DNA of 5,315 bases from Holophagae bacterium (GTDB taxonomy: Bacteria > Acidobacteriota > Thermoanaerobaculia > Thermoanaerobaculales > Sulfomarinibacteraceae), in assembly GCA_030609785.1 (NCBI GenBank), contig JAUWTC010000226.1, positions 1-5,315 of the forward strand, in the 5' to 3' direction. The first letter of the stretch is position 1; each line of letters opens with the position of its first letter. Shown in pieces: positions 1 through 5,097 of this stretch. The position numbers and the translations under genes were made by a program. The notes under the pieces are model-generated. The model searched no databases, had not been told where the DNA came from, and saw nothing but the letters and a program-made list of their open reading frames with translations.

Positions 1-69
1 CCGATCCGCAGGGCTCCTCTTCTCAAGCCACTCGGTGAAACGTCTGGCACGTTTTGCATCCGCCGTCAT
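1..69 (-). CDS. Unidentified protein, N-terminal 23 codons only (runs off the left edge)
   Basis: An ATG at 69-67 overlaps the miaA stop (TGA at 68-66) in the sequence ATGA, the same junction that couples the two genes upstream. From it the frame stays open for 23 codons to the window edge. The visible peptide begins MTADAKRARRFTEWLEK and is charged, with five Arg, two Lys and four acidic residues, and looks like the start of a soluble cytoplasmic protein; there is no signal peptide or membrane segment. No clear Shine-Dalgarno lies before the ATG, which fits translation by ribosomes finishing miaA. A competing ATG at 59-57 in another frame also stays open to the edge, but it gives a less protein-like peptide and lacks the overlap. 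Too little is visible to name a family. Confidence 0.6.
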   Translation of the reverse strand, partial: MTADAKRARRFTEWLEKRSPADR

Positions 70-995
70 TTCGGCCGGCTGCCGATCCCCGTAAATCCCC
101 CATTGACTTCGATCACACGACGGGCCTTTGTAACGTCGCCTTCTTCGATCCAGTGAATCGATACCCCTCTCCGCTGCATTCGCCGGAACCAGGTCTCTTG
201 TCTTTTGGCGAAGGCGCAGATCGCCGAGCCCAGCTTCTGCTTGAGATCGTTTTCGTTACGGATCTCACCCTTCAGGAATTCCGAAACAAAGCGGTACTCC
301 AGGCCCAGAAAGGAGAGCTTCTCCCAGGACACTCCGCTCCCGTGCAAATGCTCGACCTCCTCGATCAATCCCCCTCGCAACCTGGCCGACAACCTGTCCC
401 GAATACGGCGGCGCAGCACCGCCCGGTCCCATCGAACACCAAGCACCAGGGCTTTGATATCGGGCGCCGGCTCGGGATCGTGGCGGGCCGTGAAGTCGGC
501 GATCTCGATGGCGCGAATCACCCGCTCCCGGTCCTCGGAATCGGTGGTGTTATGCATCGAGCGCAAGACCGAAAGCCGCTGCCTGAGTTCGTCGATCGAG
601 AGACCCTGCAACTCGGATCGCAGCTCTTCGTTCGGCGGCACATCGACCATCCGATACGTCATCAATACCGCCTCAAGGTAGAGACCGCTGCCGCCGACGG
701 CAATCGCCGGCGTTCCCCGTTGCTGCAGGCTTTCAAAGGCTTGAAAGAACCTCTTTTGAAAATCGAACACGCTGAATTCAACATCGAGATCCACGATATC
801 GATCAGGTGATAGGGAATCTTCGAATTTCCGAAGCCATACTCCTCGAGGTCTTTCCCCGAACCGATGTCCAGGCCACGGTAAACCTGGCGAGAATCAATG
901 GAGAGGATCTCGGCGCCACTTTCGCGCGCGAACTCAACCCCAAGGCGCGTCTTGCCCGACGCTGTCGGTCCGAGGATAACCAAGAGGTTCGTCAT
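66..995 (-). CDS. miaA: tRNA dimethylallyltransferase (tRNA isopentenyltransferase) MiaA
   Basis: The enzyme transfers a dimethylallyl group from DMAPP to N6 of A37 in tRNAs that read codons starting with U, giving i6A37. It is cytoplasmic and supports reading accuracy. The protein has 309 residues, the usual family length. Visible motifs: P-loop GPTASGKT at residues 9-16; the IDSRQVYRGLDIG segment at 33-45 (family consensus near ADSMQVYRGMDIG); PYHLIDIVD at 61-69 followed by FSVFDFQ; GGSGLY at 101-106; RERVIRAIEI at 156-165; and the C-terminal AKRQETWFRRM at 263-273, matching the family's AKRQxTWFR. The start ATG at 995-993 shares four bases with the upstream peptidase stop (ATGA) and has only a weak GGTGG-type ribosome site, so translational coupling is likely. 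Oddities: GSGKDLEEY replaces the common GTAKP, and FLGLEYRF replaces the common LGYKE, so this is a divergent branch of the family. Assignment to the family is firm; the exact tRNA targets are inferred. Confidence 0.95.
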   Translation of the reverse strand: MTNLLVILGPTASGKTRLGVEFARESGAEILSIDSRQVYRGLDIGSGKDLEEYGFGNSKIPYHLIDIVDLDVEFSVFDFQKRFFQAFESLQQRGTPAIAVGGSGLYLEAVLMTYRMVDVPPNEELRSELQGLSIDELRQRLSVLRSMHNTTDSEDRERVIRAIEIADFTARHDPEPAPDIKALVLGVRWDRAVLRRRIRDRLSARLRGGLIEEVEHLHGSGVSWEKLSFLGLEYRFVSEFLKGEIRNENDLKQKLGSAICAFAKRQETWFRRMQRRGVSIHWIEEGDVTKARRVIEVNGGFTGIGSRPK

Positions 996-3772
996 CGGCC
1001 ACCCGGAGAGGACCCCATCAACCGTTCACGAGCCTGACCGACAGAATCACCGACCGTACCGGACCACTGGTCAGTGCTCCCGTTCTCGAATCCGTCTGAA
1101 AATAGCGGTGGCTCGGCGTCGATGGTGGTCTGGAGCAGGATGTTGTCCACCCACCAACCGTCGGCGCCAACCGACGAGTCGCAACCGAGCCGGAAACGAA
1201 TCCACAGGTCGGTCGACGACATCGCCGACAGGTCGACGACGGTTTGCACGGTCCCGGGAGATTGCCCAGTCCACGCCTGGCGATCGGCCAGCGGATTGCT
1301 GCTCCCGCTCAGGGTCCCCGTGTAGCCGCCTTCGACGAACACACCACCCCCAACAAGCACGTCCTGCCAGGGGGCGCCATCGATGGAAACCTCGAGCACA
1401 CCGCCGTCCCAGAAGGTGGAGCTGCCTTCGAAGCCCCAGTGGTGGTCGAAAAATAGGGTCGACACGTCATTGAGTGCGAACGGACCAGCGACCAACCGGT
1501 CATCCTTGAGCGCGTTGTGATCGGAGCTGAACCAGGCGTGGTTGGGAGACCCGTCGACGACGATGTCCCAGTTGTCCCCTCCCGGCACCGCACTGTCGAT
1601 TGTCCAAGCGATATTCCCGCCCTCAACATCGTCGAAGAGCAGGGTCGTCATCGGTTCCAATTCGAAGTCGAGCGGTGTGATCGTTCCACCCGCCACTTCC
1701 ACATCGTGCTCGGTCACCGATCCATGGTCAACCGCCGAGGCCGTCACGTCATAGGTGCCCGGCTCGACGATCAGCTCATAGCTGCCGTCGCCCGGATCAG
1801 TCGTGGTCTGGAAGATGCCGGCGGTGACCGTTGCATCCAGAGCTGCACCGGAACCCTGCTCCGTCACGGCGCCCGTGATCTTCGGCCAGGGAACTAACTC
1901 GAAATTGACCGTTGTCGTACTTCCGCTGACCGCCGCCACGCCATTGTGGGTCATCGCGATATGCTCAGCTGCAGTGGCGGTGACATCATAGGTGCCTGCG
2001 ATGACCAGCAGATCGTAGCTACCGTCGCCCGGATTGGTTGTCGTCTGGTAGATGTCGGCAGTAACCGTTGCGGCCAGGGGCACGCCGGTGCCCTGCTCGA
2101 CCACTGTACCGGCAATGTGGGGTGCAGTTGCCGGGTCTTGCACACGGAGAAAGACCGCCGACGCGACCCCCCAAGCACCACTGGAATCCTGCGCGCGAAG
2201 GAAAAGAGTATGACGGCCTTCAGCGAGACCGGTGGTATCCAGGGTGCCGGTCAAGGCCTCAACGGTCGAGTTGAAACTGCCGTCGGCAGCAGCCAAGGAT
2301 AGAGCCACCGCCCCGGGAGCCCACGGCGGGATGTCCACATACACTTCCGCCGCCGTCACCGGCAAAATCGGCATGGAACCATCCCCTGGGCCGAAGAGCG
2401 TGTCGTCTGCGGTGGCCTGGACCGTCACCGGGTCACCCGGCGCCACAAGGACCGGAACAACCGAAGGATCAACAACATCGGGTCCAGTTGCCGCGGTGTA
2501 AGGTGCAGACACTGCCTTGGCGGCGTACAGCAGCATGGGCAGGTTGTCCGGCCATACAGTGCTCTCGAAACTCGAGCACGGCTCGAAGAAAGCACTGCCC
2601 AACTCAATGGTATAGGCAGGCATACCGATTCGGCCGTATGCCCAGTCCTTGGTCGAACCGTCGACCGTGTAAATGCTGCCGAGCCTGGCATAGTAGCCGT
2701 TGAAATATGAGAGCTTCCGTCCCAGTTCAAGGATCTCCGGGCCGTTCGGTGGGTTGGGCGGATCCTGAAAGCCGAACACGGACAGGACGTCACCCCCATA
2801 GCTGTGGAGGTCAAGGAACATACCGGTCGTGGTGTCGGGCGCCGGCGTCGTCAGGTCGTCTGGCCTGAAATCGGGGAAGTTGGCGGCAACGTAGCTCTGA
2901 ATCGCCTGGGTCTCCGGTTCGGATGCCGCCGAGGGCCCGTGGTAGGTGCTAGCGCACGGGTCGCCCGAGGATCCGCCGCAGCAGGCCCAATAGAAATCAA
3001 AATTGCGGTTGAGATCGGTGCCCCAATCGTTGGGAGTTCCGCAGCCGTCATCGCTGTCGGTGTTCTTGCGCCAACTCAGCCCACTCTCGGCCATTTTGCG
3101 ACCGTCGGGGTTGGCCTGCAGCAGAAGGTGGACCTCGTGCCAGTCGAGCAACCAGGTAATGTCGGGGTCGACGTCATAGTTGTCGAGCAGATACTCCGCA
3201 AAGCGGGTCACGGACTCGGCCGTCGTCAGCTCGCGGGCATGAATGGCCCCCTCCACCCACAGGTCGGGCTTGTCGCCGACTATCGCGTCGTTCGTCAACC
3301 TGAGCACCATCAGGTCGTAGCCGACGGGACCGCCTGGAATCGTCTTCTCCCATGAGTCACCAATATCAATCCAGGTGGCGAGGCTTGGGTTGGCAGCGGC
3401 CATGGCTGCCCCGGCAGCAAGAGTTTCCTCCACCGTTCGGTAGCACGGGTAGCCCGGGATGCCCTCGGTCTGCCCCTCCAGCGGCACAAGGGTCTGATTG
3501 AGGCGATCGGTACGCTCCCAATCGACCTGGACCGGGAGACCAAGCGCAGCCAAACGGTCGTATCCTTCCTGGCTGACGTCGAGGATCACAAACCCCTGCT
3601 CAAGGTTGACCTCCCAGGGTTCGGCGACCGAGGCCGCCTTTTGAAGCTCGGCCCGGTCCGAAAACGTGACCCGAACCACCAGTCGCTCAATCGAGACCGG
3701 CGTCTGGGCGGCCAGCGCAGCCGCCGTGCAGGTGATACAGGCCAGAATGATTATGGATCGAAGAAAGGACAT
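992..3772 (-). CDS. Secreted zinc carboxypeptidase, peptidase family M14, with Ig-like, two carboxypeptidase-regulatory-like and one MAM-like domain
   Basis: A metallopeptidase predicted to remove C-terminal residues from peptides outside the cytoplasm; 926 residues. The start at 3772 is chosen because a GGGAGG site sits 5 bases upstream and a good signal peptide follows (MSFLRS, then a hydrophobic stretch, cleavage near ALA-A, residues 21-22). The same frame remains open 124 codons further upstream, but only through a hairpin-rich repeat. Order of domains: propeptide-like region 24-105; M14 catalytic domain about 108-420; Ig-like beta sandwich about 430-545; two tandem regulatory-like repeats about 552-630 and 631-707; MAM/immune-inhibitor-A-like sandwich about 710-882; C-terminal FSDGFENGSTDQW at 891-903. 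M14 residues are all present: zinc ligands His178 and Glu181 (HARE) and His323 (DLHSYGG), substrate-binding Asn255-Arg256 (DLNRNF), NPDGR at 221-225, Tyr379 (DWAY), and catalytic Glu390 (TIELG). It is therefore probably active. Substrate preference cannot be read from the sequence. It is the first gene of the operon with miaA. Confidence 0.93.
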   Translation of the reverse strand: MSFLRSIIILACITCTAAALAAQTPVSIERLVVRVTFSDRAELQKAASVAEPWEVNLEQGFVILDVSQEGYDRLAALGLPVQVDWERTDRLNQTLVPLEGQTEGIPGYPCYRTVEETLAAGAAMAAANPSLATWIDIGDSWEKTIPGGPVGYDLMVLRLTNDAIVGDKPDLWVEGAIHARELTTAESVTRFAEYLLDNYDVDPDITWLLDWHEVHLLLQANPDGRKMAESGLSWRKNTDSDDGCGTPNDWGTDLNRNFDFYWACCGGSSGDPCASTYHGPSAASEPETQAIQSYVAANFPDFRPDDLTTPAPDTTTGMFLDLHSYGGDVLSVFGFQDPPNPPNGPEILELGRKLSYFNGYYARLGSIYTVDGSTKDWAYGRIGMPAYTIELGSAFFEPCSSFESTVWPDNLPMLLYAAKAVSAPYTAATGPDVVDPSVVPVLVAPGDPVTVQATADDTLFGPGDGSMPILPVTAAEVYVDIPPWAPGAVALSLAAADGSFNSTVEALTGTLDTTGLAEGRHTLFLRAQDSSGAWGVASAVFLRVQDPATAPHIAGTVVEQGTGVPLAATVTADIYQTTTNPGDGSYDLLVIAGTYDVTATAAEHIAMTHNGVAAVSGSTTTVNFELVPWPKITGAVTEQGSGAALDATVTAGIFQTTTDPGDGSYELIVEPGTYDVTASAVDHGSVTEHDVEVAGGTITPLDFELEPMTTLLFDDVEGGNIAWTIDSAVPGGDNWDIVVDGSPNHAWFSSDHNALKDDRLVAGPFALNDVSTLFFDHHWGFEGSSTFWDGGVLEVSIDGAPWQDVLVGGGVFVEGGYTGTLSGSSNPLADRQAWTGQSPGTVQTVVDLSAMSSTDLWIRFRLGCDSSVGADGWWVDNILLQTTIDAEPPLFSDGFENGSTDQWSGTVGDSVGQARERLMGSSPGGR
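1652..1882 (-). repeat. Second copy of the tandem 79-residue regulatory-like domain
   Basis: This encodes residues 631-707 of the peptidase: KITGAVTEQGSGAALDATV, QTTTDPGDGSYELI, EPGTYDVTASA and LDFELEP. It is clearly homologous to the preceding copy, with the DGSY and GTYDVTA blocks conserved, while the segment between GTYDVTA and FEL has diverged strongly. This indicates an intragenic duplication that is old at the loops and conserved at the beta-strand core. Its role is inferred to be a spacer or substrate/surface-binding module. Confidence 0.85.
1883..2119 (-). repeat. First copy of a tandem 79-residue regulatory-like domain inside the peptidase
   Basis: This encodes residues 552-630 of the peptidase. 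It begins HIAGTVVEQGTGVPLAATV and continues through QTTTNPGDGSYDLL, IAGTYDVTATA and a closing VNFELVP. The pattern (I-x-G-x-V, then DGSY, then GTYDVTA, then F-E-L) is that of carboxypeptidase-regulatory-like or PEGA-type beta sandwiches, which are common accessory domains on secreted bacterial peptidases. It is in frame with the second copy and matches it at the DNA level with a 237-base period; for example GCTACCGTCGCCCGGAT at 2018 corresponds to GCTGCCGTCGCCCGGAT at 1781. Confidence 0.85.
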
Positions 3773-3777
3773 CTGCG

Positions 3778-3783
3778 CCTCCC
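3778..3783 (-). promoter_or_regulatory. Ribosome binding site of the M14 peptidase
   Basis: On the minus strand GGGAGG stands 5 bases before the ATG at 3772. It decides the start: none of the upstream in-frame ATGs is followed by a secretion signal, whereas this one opens directly into a signal peptide. Confidence 0.8.
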
Positions 3784-3915
3784 AGCGGGGCCCAGTGTAC
3801 TGCGTCTGCCTTCGAAGCATCCGGTTCGCCTTTAGCCCGACCTTCTCACCGGTTTTCGTCTCGAGGTGCGGACGACGTGGTGAGATTCGACGTTTTCGCA
3901 GGTTGAGCGAATGAG

Positions 3916-3933
3916 ACGTACTTGACAGTACGT
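3916..3933. repeat. Perfect hairpin A, 7-base stem
   Basis: ACGTACT at 3916-3922 pairs with AGTACGT at 3927-3933 around the loop TGAC. It lies inside the inverted-repeat element, 13 bases before the triple hairpin cluster. The TTGACA string at 3922-3927 is a by-product of the stem and loop; no -10 follows at a usable distance. Confidence 0.7.
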
Positions 3934-3946
3934 GGGGACATCGCGC

Positions 3947-3995
3947 ATCGCCCAGGGGGCGATCACGGCGGAGCCGTGTGGTCGCAAAGCGACCA
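3947..3995. repeat. Three abutting perfect hairpins (B, C, D), each with a 3-base loop
   Basis: B: ATCGCCC (3947-3953), loop AGG, GGGCGAT (3957-3963). C: CACGGC (3964-3969), loop GGA, GCCGTG (3973-3978). D: TGGTCGC (3979-3985), loop AAA, GCGACCA (3989-3995). Stems of 7, 6 and 7 base pairs have no mismatch, and the hairpins follow one another without a single spacer base. A fourth possible stem, CCAGC (3993-3997) with GCTGG (4002-4006), overlaps D and would compete with it. The compact stacking suggests selection for structure in DNA or RNA. Confidence 0.75.
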
Positions 3996-4041
3996 GCGTG
4001 GGCTGGACTGAGCGAGATCAAAAAAACGTTGAAGATAGGGA

Positions 4042-4074
4042 CCCGTTCTGGGATCATCCCTTTCCCAGAATGGG
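4042..4074 (+). repeat. Hairpin with 12-base stem near the right arm of the element
   Basis: CCCGTTCTGGGA at 4042-4053 pairs with TCCCAGAATGGG at 4063-4074 around a 9-base loop. The only imperfect pair is G4045 with T4071: a G-U wobble in plus-strand RNA but a C-A mismatch in minus-strand RNA, so the plus transcript would fold slightly better. It is not a typical terminator. The T-run available to a minus-strand transcript (complement of the seven A at 4020-4026) begins 15 bases after the stem, and no T-run follows on the plus strand. Confidence 0.6.
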
Positions 4075-4249
4075 CGTCTGCGTATTTCGCGCCGTAGTAG
4101 ATCACCGGTGAGAAGGTCGGGTTAACACCACTTCGAAGTAGCAACCACCGCCGGCGACATATTCGTCCGGGTCTTTCCCTTTATTCTTCCGATAATGATC
4201 TCCTTCTGGGTCTCTGATATATTGTTCATAACATCCAGGGATTTTGAGT

Positions 4250-4276
4250 TTGACGAGACCGATACTCGATTATTTT
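4250..4276 (+). promoter_or_regulatory. Weak candidate sigma-70-type promoter for the plus-strand secreted protein
   Basis: TTGACG at 4250-4255 resembles a -35 box, and TATTTT at 4271-4276 could be a -10, but the 15-base spacer is short. A small inverted repeat, CGAG (4254-4257) with CTCG (4265-4268), lies between them and could be an operator or chance. TATATT at 4218-4223 is another possible -10 without a matching -35. This is only a suggestion based on position and AT content. Confidence 0.25.
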
Positions 4277-4296
4277 GGTTTTGTATTCGGATCATG

Positions 4297-4302
4297 AGGA
4301 GG
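4297..4302 (+). promoter_or_regulatory. Strong ribosome binding site of the secreted-protein gene
   Basis: A perfect AGGAGG lies 8 bases before the ATG at 4311. It excludes the upstream in-frame TTG at 4275 as the start, since the Shine-Dalgarno would then be inside the coding sequence. Confidence 0.85.
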
Positions 4303-4310
4303 AACCGAGC

Positions 4311-5048
4311 ATGAAAGCGACACGGAATCTTGTTGTATGTGTGATGGCACTGGTGGTCGTATCCATTGGACCGGCGATCGCGAACCAGGACCAGACCGCA
4401 GGTATCACCAGTGGCGCCGAGGCGGGGTCCGAGCTTCGGGGGCAGCAACAGGCCCCGACGTGCAGTGACCTCGGCGATCCCGGGTTCCTGCTGGGACAGG
4501 ATCCACACAACCCGGGAGACCCCGACTGGAACATAATGTCAAGCCACCAGACGACTTGGGGCACTTTTATTATGGCCGAGTCTGTCGACCAGACAGCCGA
4601 TCCGGACTGGTTCGACATCGGTTCTCTCACCGTATGGGGCCTCAGCGGTGTGGTCATTGCTGGGTTGGAGGCGTGCGATCCTACAGGCATGACCTTCGAC
4701 GTGGTCTTTTACGAGGAAACCGCAGGCGAACCGGGCGCCGTTATCTGCGACCTCCAGGCGGTGGTCCCGGTAATCACCAATACGGGTATCCAGTATAGCG
4801 TCTTCGACCTCTTCCAATTCGACCTGCCGGCCGCCTGCGACCTCGGCACGGTGGGCCGCAAATGGGTCACTGTACAAAGCCAGCCCCACCCCCTCGACTG
4901 CGGCTTCCTTTGGCTGAGCGGCACCGGTGGCGACGGCACTTCCCTCCAGGATGGCGGTGGAGGCTGGATGCTCAAGGACAATGACCGGTGCATGTGCGTC
5001 AACGGCGCCACCATTCCTGTGGAGCTGATGGCTTTCTCAGTCGAATAG
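4311..5048 (+). CDS. Secreted cysteine-containing protein of unknown function, probably all-beta
   Basis: A 245-residue protein with a clear Sec signal peptide: MKATRNLVVC, then a hydrophobic run ending in PAIA, with cleavage likely after Ala24. The start at ATG 4311 is set by AGGAGG 8 bases upstream. After a short, Gln/Gly-rich linker (about 25-48), residues 50-245 form one compact-looking domain rich in Gly, Asp, Trp and beta-branched residues. Recognisable blocks are GSLTVWGLSGVV (104-115), FDVVFYEETAGEPGAVICD (129-147), QYSVFDLFQFDL (161-172), a GRKWVTVQS strand (182-190) and FLWLSGTGGDGT (199-210). This order (fdv.FYe...G.PGavi, then y.f.L, then .kWvtvq, then W) recalls jelly-roll domains of secreted bacterial surface proteins; I cannot name a family. 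The mature part has seven cysteines (51, 122, 146, 176, 197, 227, 229), suggesting disulfides. No catalytic motif or membrane anchor is seen. It converges with the hydrolase gene, 49 bases away. Confidence 0.85.
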   Translation: MKATRNLVVCVMALVVVSIGPAIANQDQTAGITSGAEAGSELRGQQQAPTCSDLGDPGFLLGQDPHNPGDPDWNIMSSHQTTWGTFIMAESVDQTADPDWFDIGSLTVWGLSGVVIAGLEACDPTGMTFDVVFYEETAGEPGAVICDLQAVVPVITNTGIQYSVFDLFQFDLPAACDLGTVGRKWVTVQSQPHPLDCGFLWLSGTGGDGTSLQDGGGGWMLKDNDRCMCVNGATIPVELMAFSVE

Positions 5049-5097
5049 GCGGCTTGTTTTTCGGGTGCCAACACCTGGAACCGCCCTGTGTGTCCGA
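5049..5097. other. Short convergent intergenic spacer without a recognisable terminator
   Basis: These 49 bases separate two converging stop codons. They hold a small hairpin, GGTG (5065-5068) loop CCAA CACC (5073-5076), and a possible 5-base pairing of GGCGG (5048-5052) with CCGCC (5081-5085). The only T-run (5057-5061) precedes the small hairpin on the plus strand, and on the minus strand the run is of A. Neither gene therefore shows a standard intrinsic terminator here; Rho-dependent termination or overlap of the transcripts is possible. Confidence 0.5.

Larger units (their letters stand above)
3810..4138. repeat. Inverted-repeat-bounded structured element (MITE-like or structured RNA; unclassified)
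   Basis: Two 22-base arms, 3832-3853 and 4104-4125, are reverse complements of each other except at one position (G3835 against T4122, a G-U wobble in RNA). The inner 18 bases, CCCGACCTTCTCACCGGT and its complement, match perfectly. They enclose 250 bases holding at least five further hairpins. Outside the arms the palindrome CTTCGAAG occurs on each side, at 3810-3817 and 4131-4138, followed by C/T then A on both sides; the distances to the arms differ (14 and 5 bases), so it is not a simple target duplication. No transposase or other gene is inside. Two readings fit: a non-autonomous mobile or dispersed repeat, or a structured RNA/leader closed by a long stem. Copy number elsewhere in the genome would separate them. 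Confidence 0.65.
3773..4310. other. Divergent intergenic region without a gene
   Basis: These 538 bases separate the leftward peptidase operon from the rightward secreted-protein gene, so promoters for both should lie here. About 3810-4138 is filled by an inverted-repeat element with several hairpins (listed separately). About 4139-4310 is AT-rich compared with the genes and carries the ribosome site, and perhaps the promoter, of the plus-strand gene. For the minus-strand operon I find no convincing -35/-10 pair between 3784 and 3900. A minus-strand frame is open across 3773-4144, but its translation is Arg/Pro/Ser-rich, resembles no domain I know, and overlies the hairpins, so I do not call it a gene. 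Confidence 0.8.

Noticed and set aside
54..1037. A 327-codon plus-strand open frame antisense to miaA
   Set aside because: It is the shadow of miaA in GC-rich DNA. The minus strand has full MiaA motifs, while this translation shows no domain, no ribosome site and a skewed composition.
3733..3772. A lipoprotein lipobox in the peptidase signal peptide (ILAC at residues 9-12)
   Set aside because: The cysteine comes too early, leaving too short a hydrophobic stretch, and the -2 residue is Leu. A signal peptidase I site near residues 21-22 fits better.
3922..3950. TTGACA at 3922-3927 as a plus-strand -35 box
   Set aside because: The hexamer is made by the stem and loop of hairpin A, and the bases 15-19 downstream (around GCATCG) are not a -10.
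3947..3995. The hairpin series as part of a CRISPR array or a tRNA
   Set aside because: There are no regularly spaced direct repeats, and the stems (with 3-base loops and no acceptor or T-loop motifs) do not fit a tRNA cloverleaf.
4020..4074. The 4042-4074 hairpin plus the T-run (complement of 4020-4026) as a minus-strand intrinsic terminator
   Set aside because: The T-run begins 15 bases after the stem rather than directly after it, and no supported minus-strand gene ends upstream of it.
3832..4125. The inverted arms with internal hairpins as an integron attC site
   Set aside because: The interval of about 290 bases is longer than known attC sites, no paired R/L core motifs (GTTRRRY/RYYYAAC) are properly placed, and no integrase or gene cassette array is near.
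4122..4508. A 128-codon minus-strand open frame overlapping the start of the secreted-protein gene and its leader
   Set aside because: It lies antisense to a well-supported signal-peptide gene with a perfect Shine-Dalgarno and has no recognisable features of its own.
5049..5097. A bidirectional terminator between the convergent genes
   Set aside because: The possible stems are 4-5 base pairs and the T-run is on the wrong side of the hairpin for either transcript.
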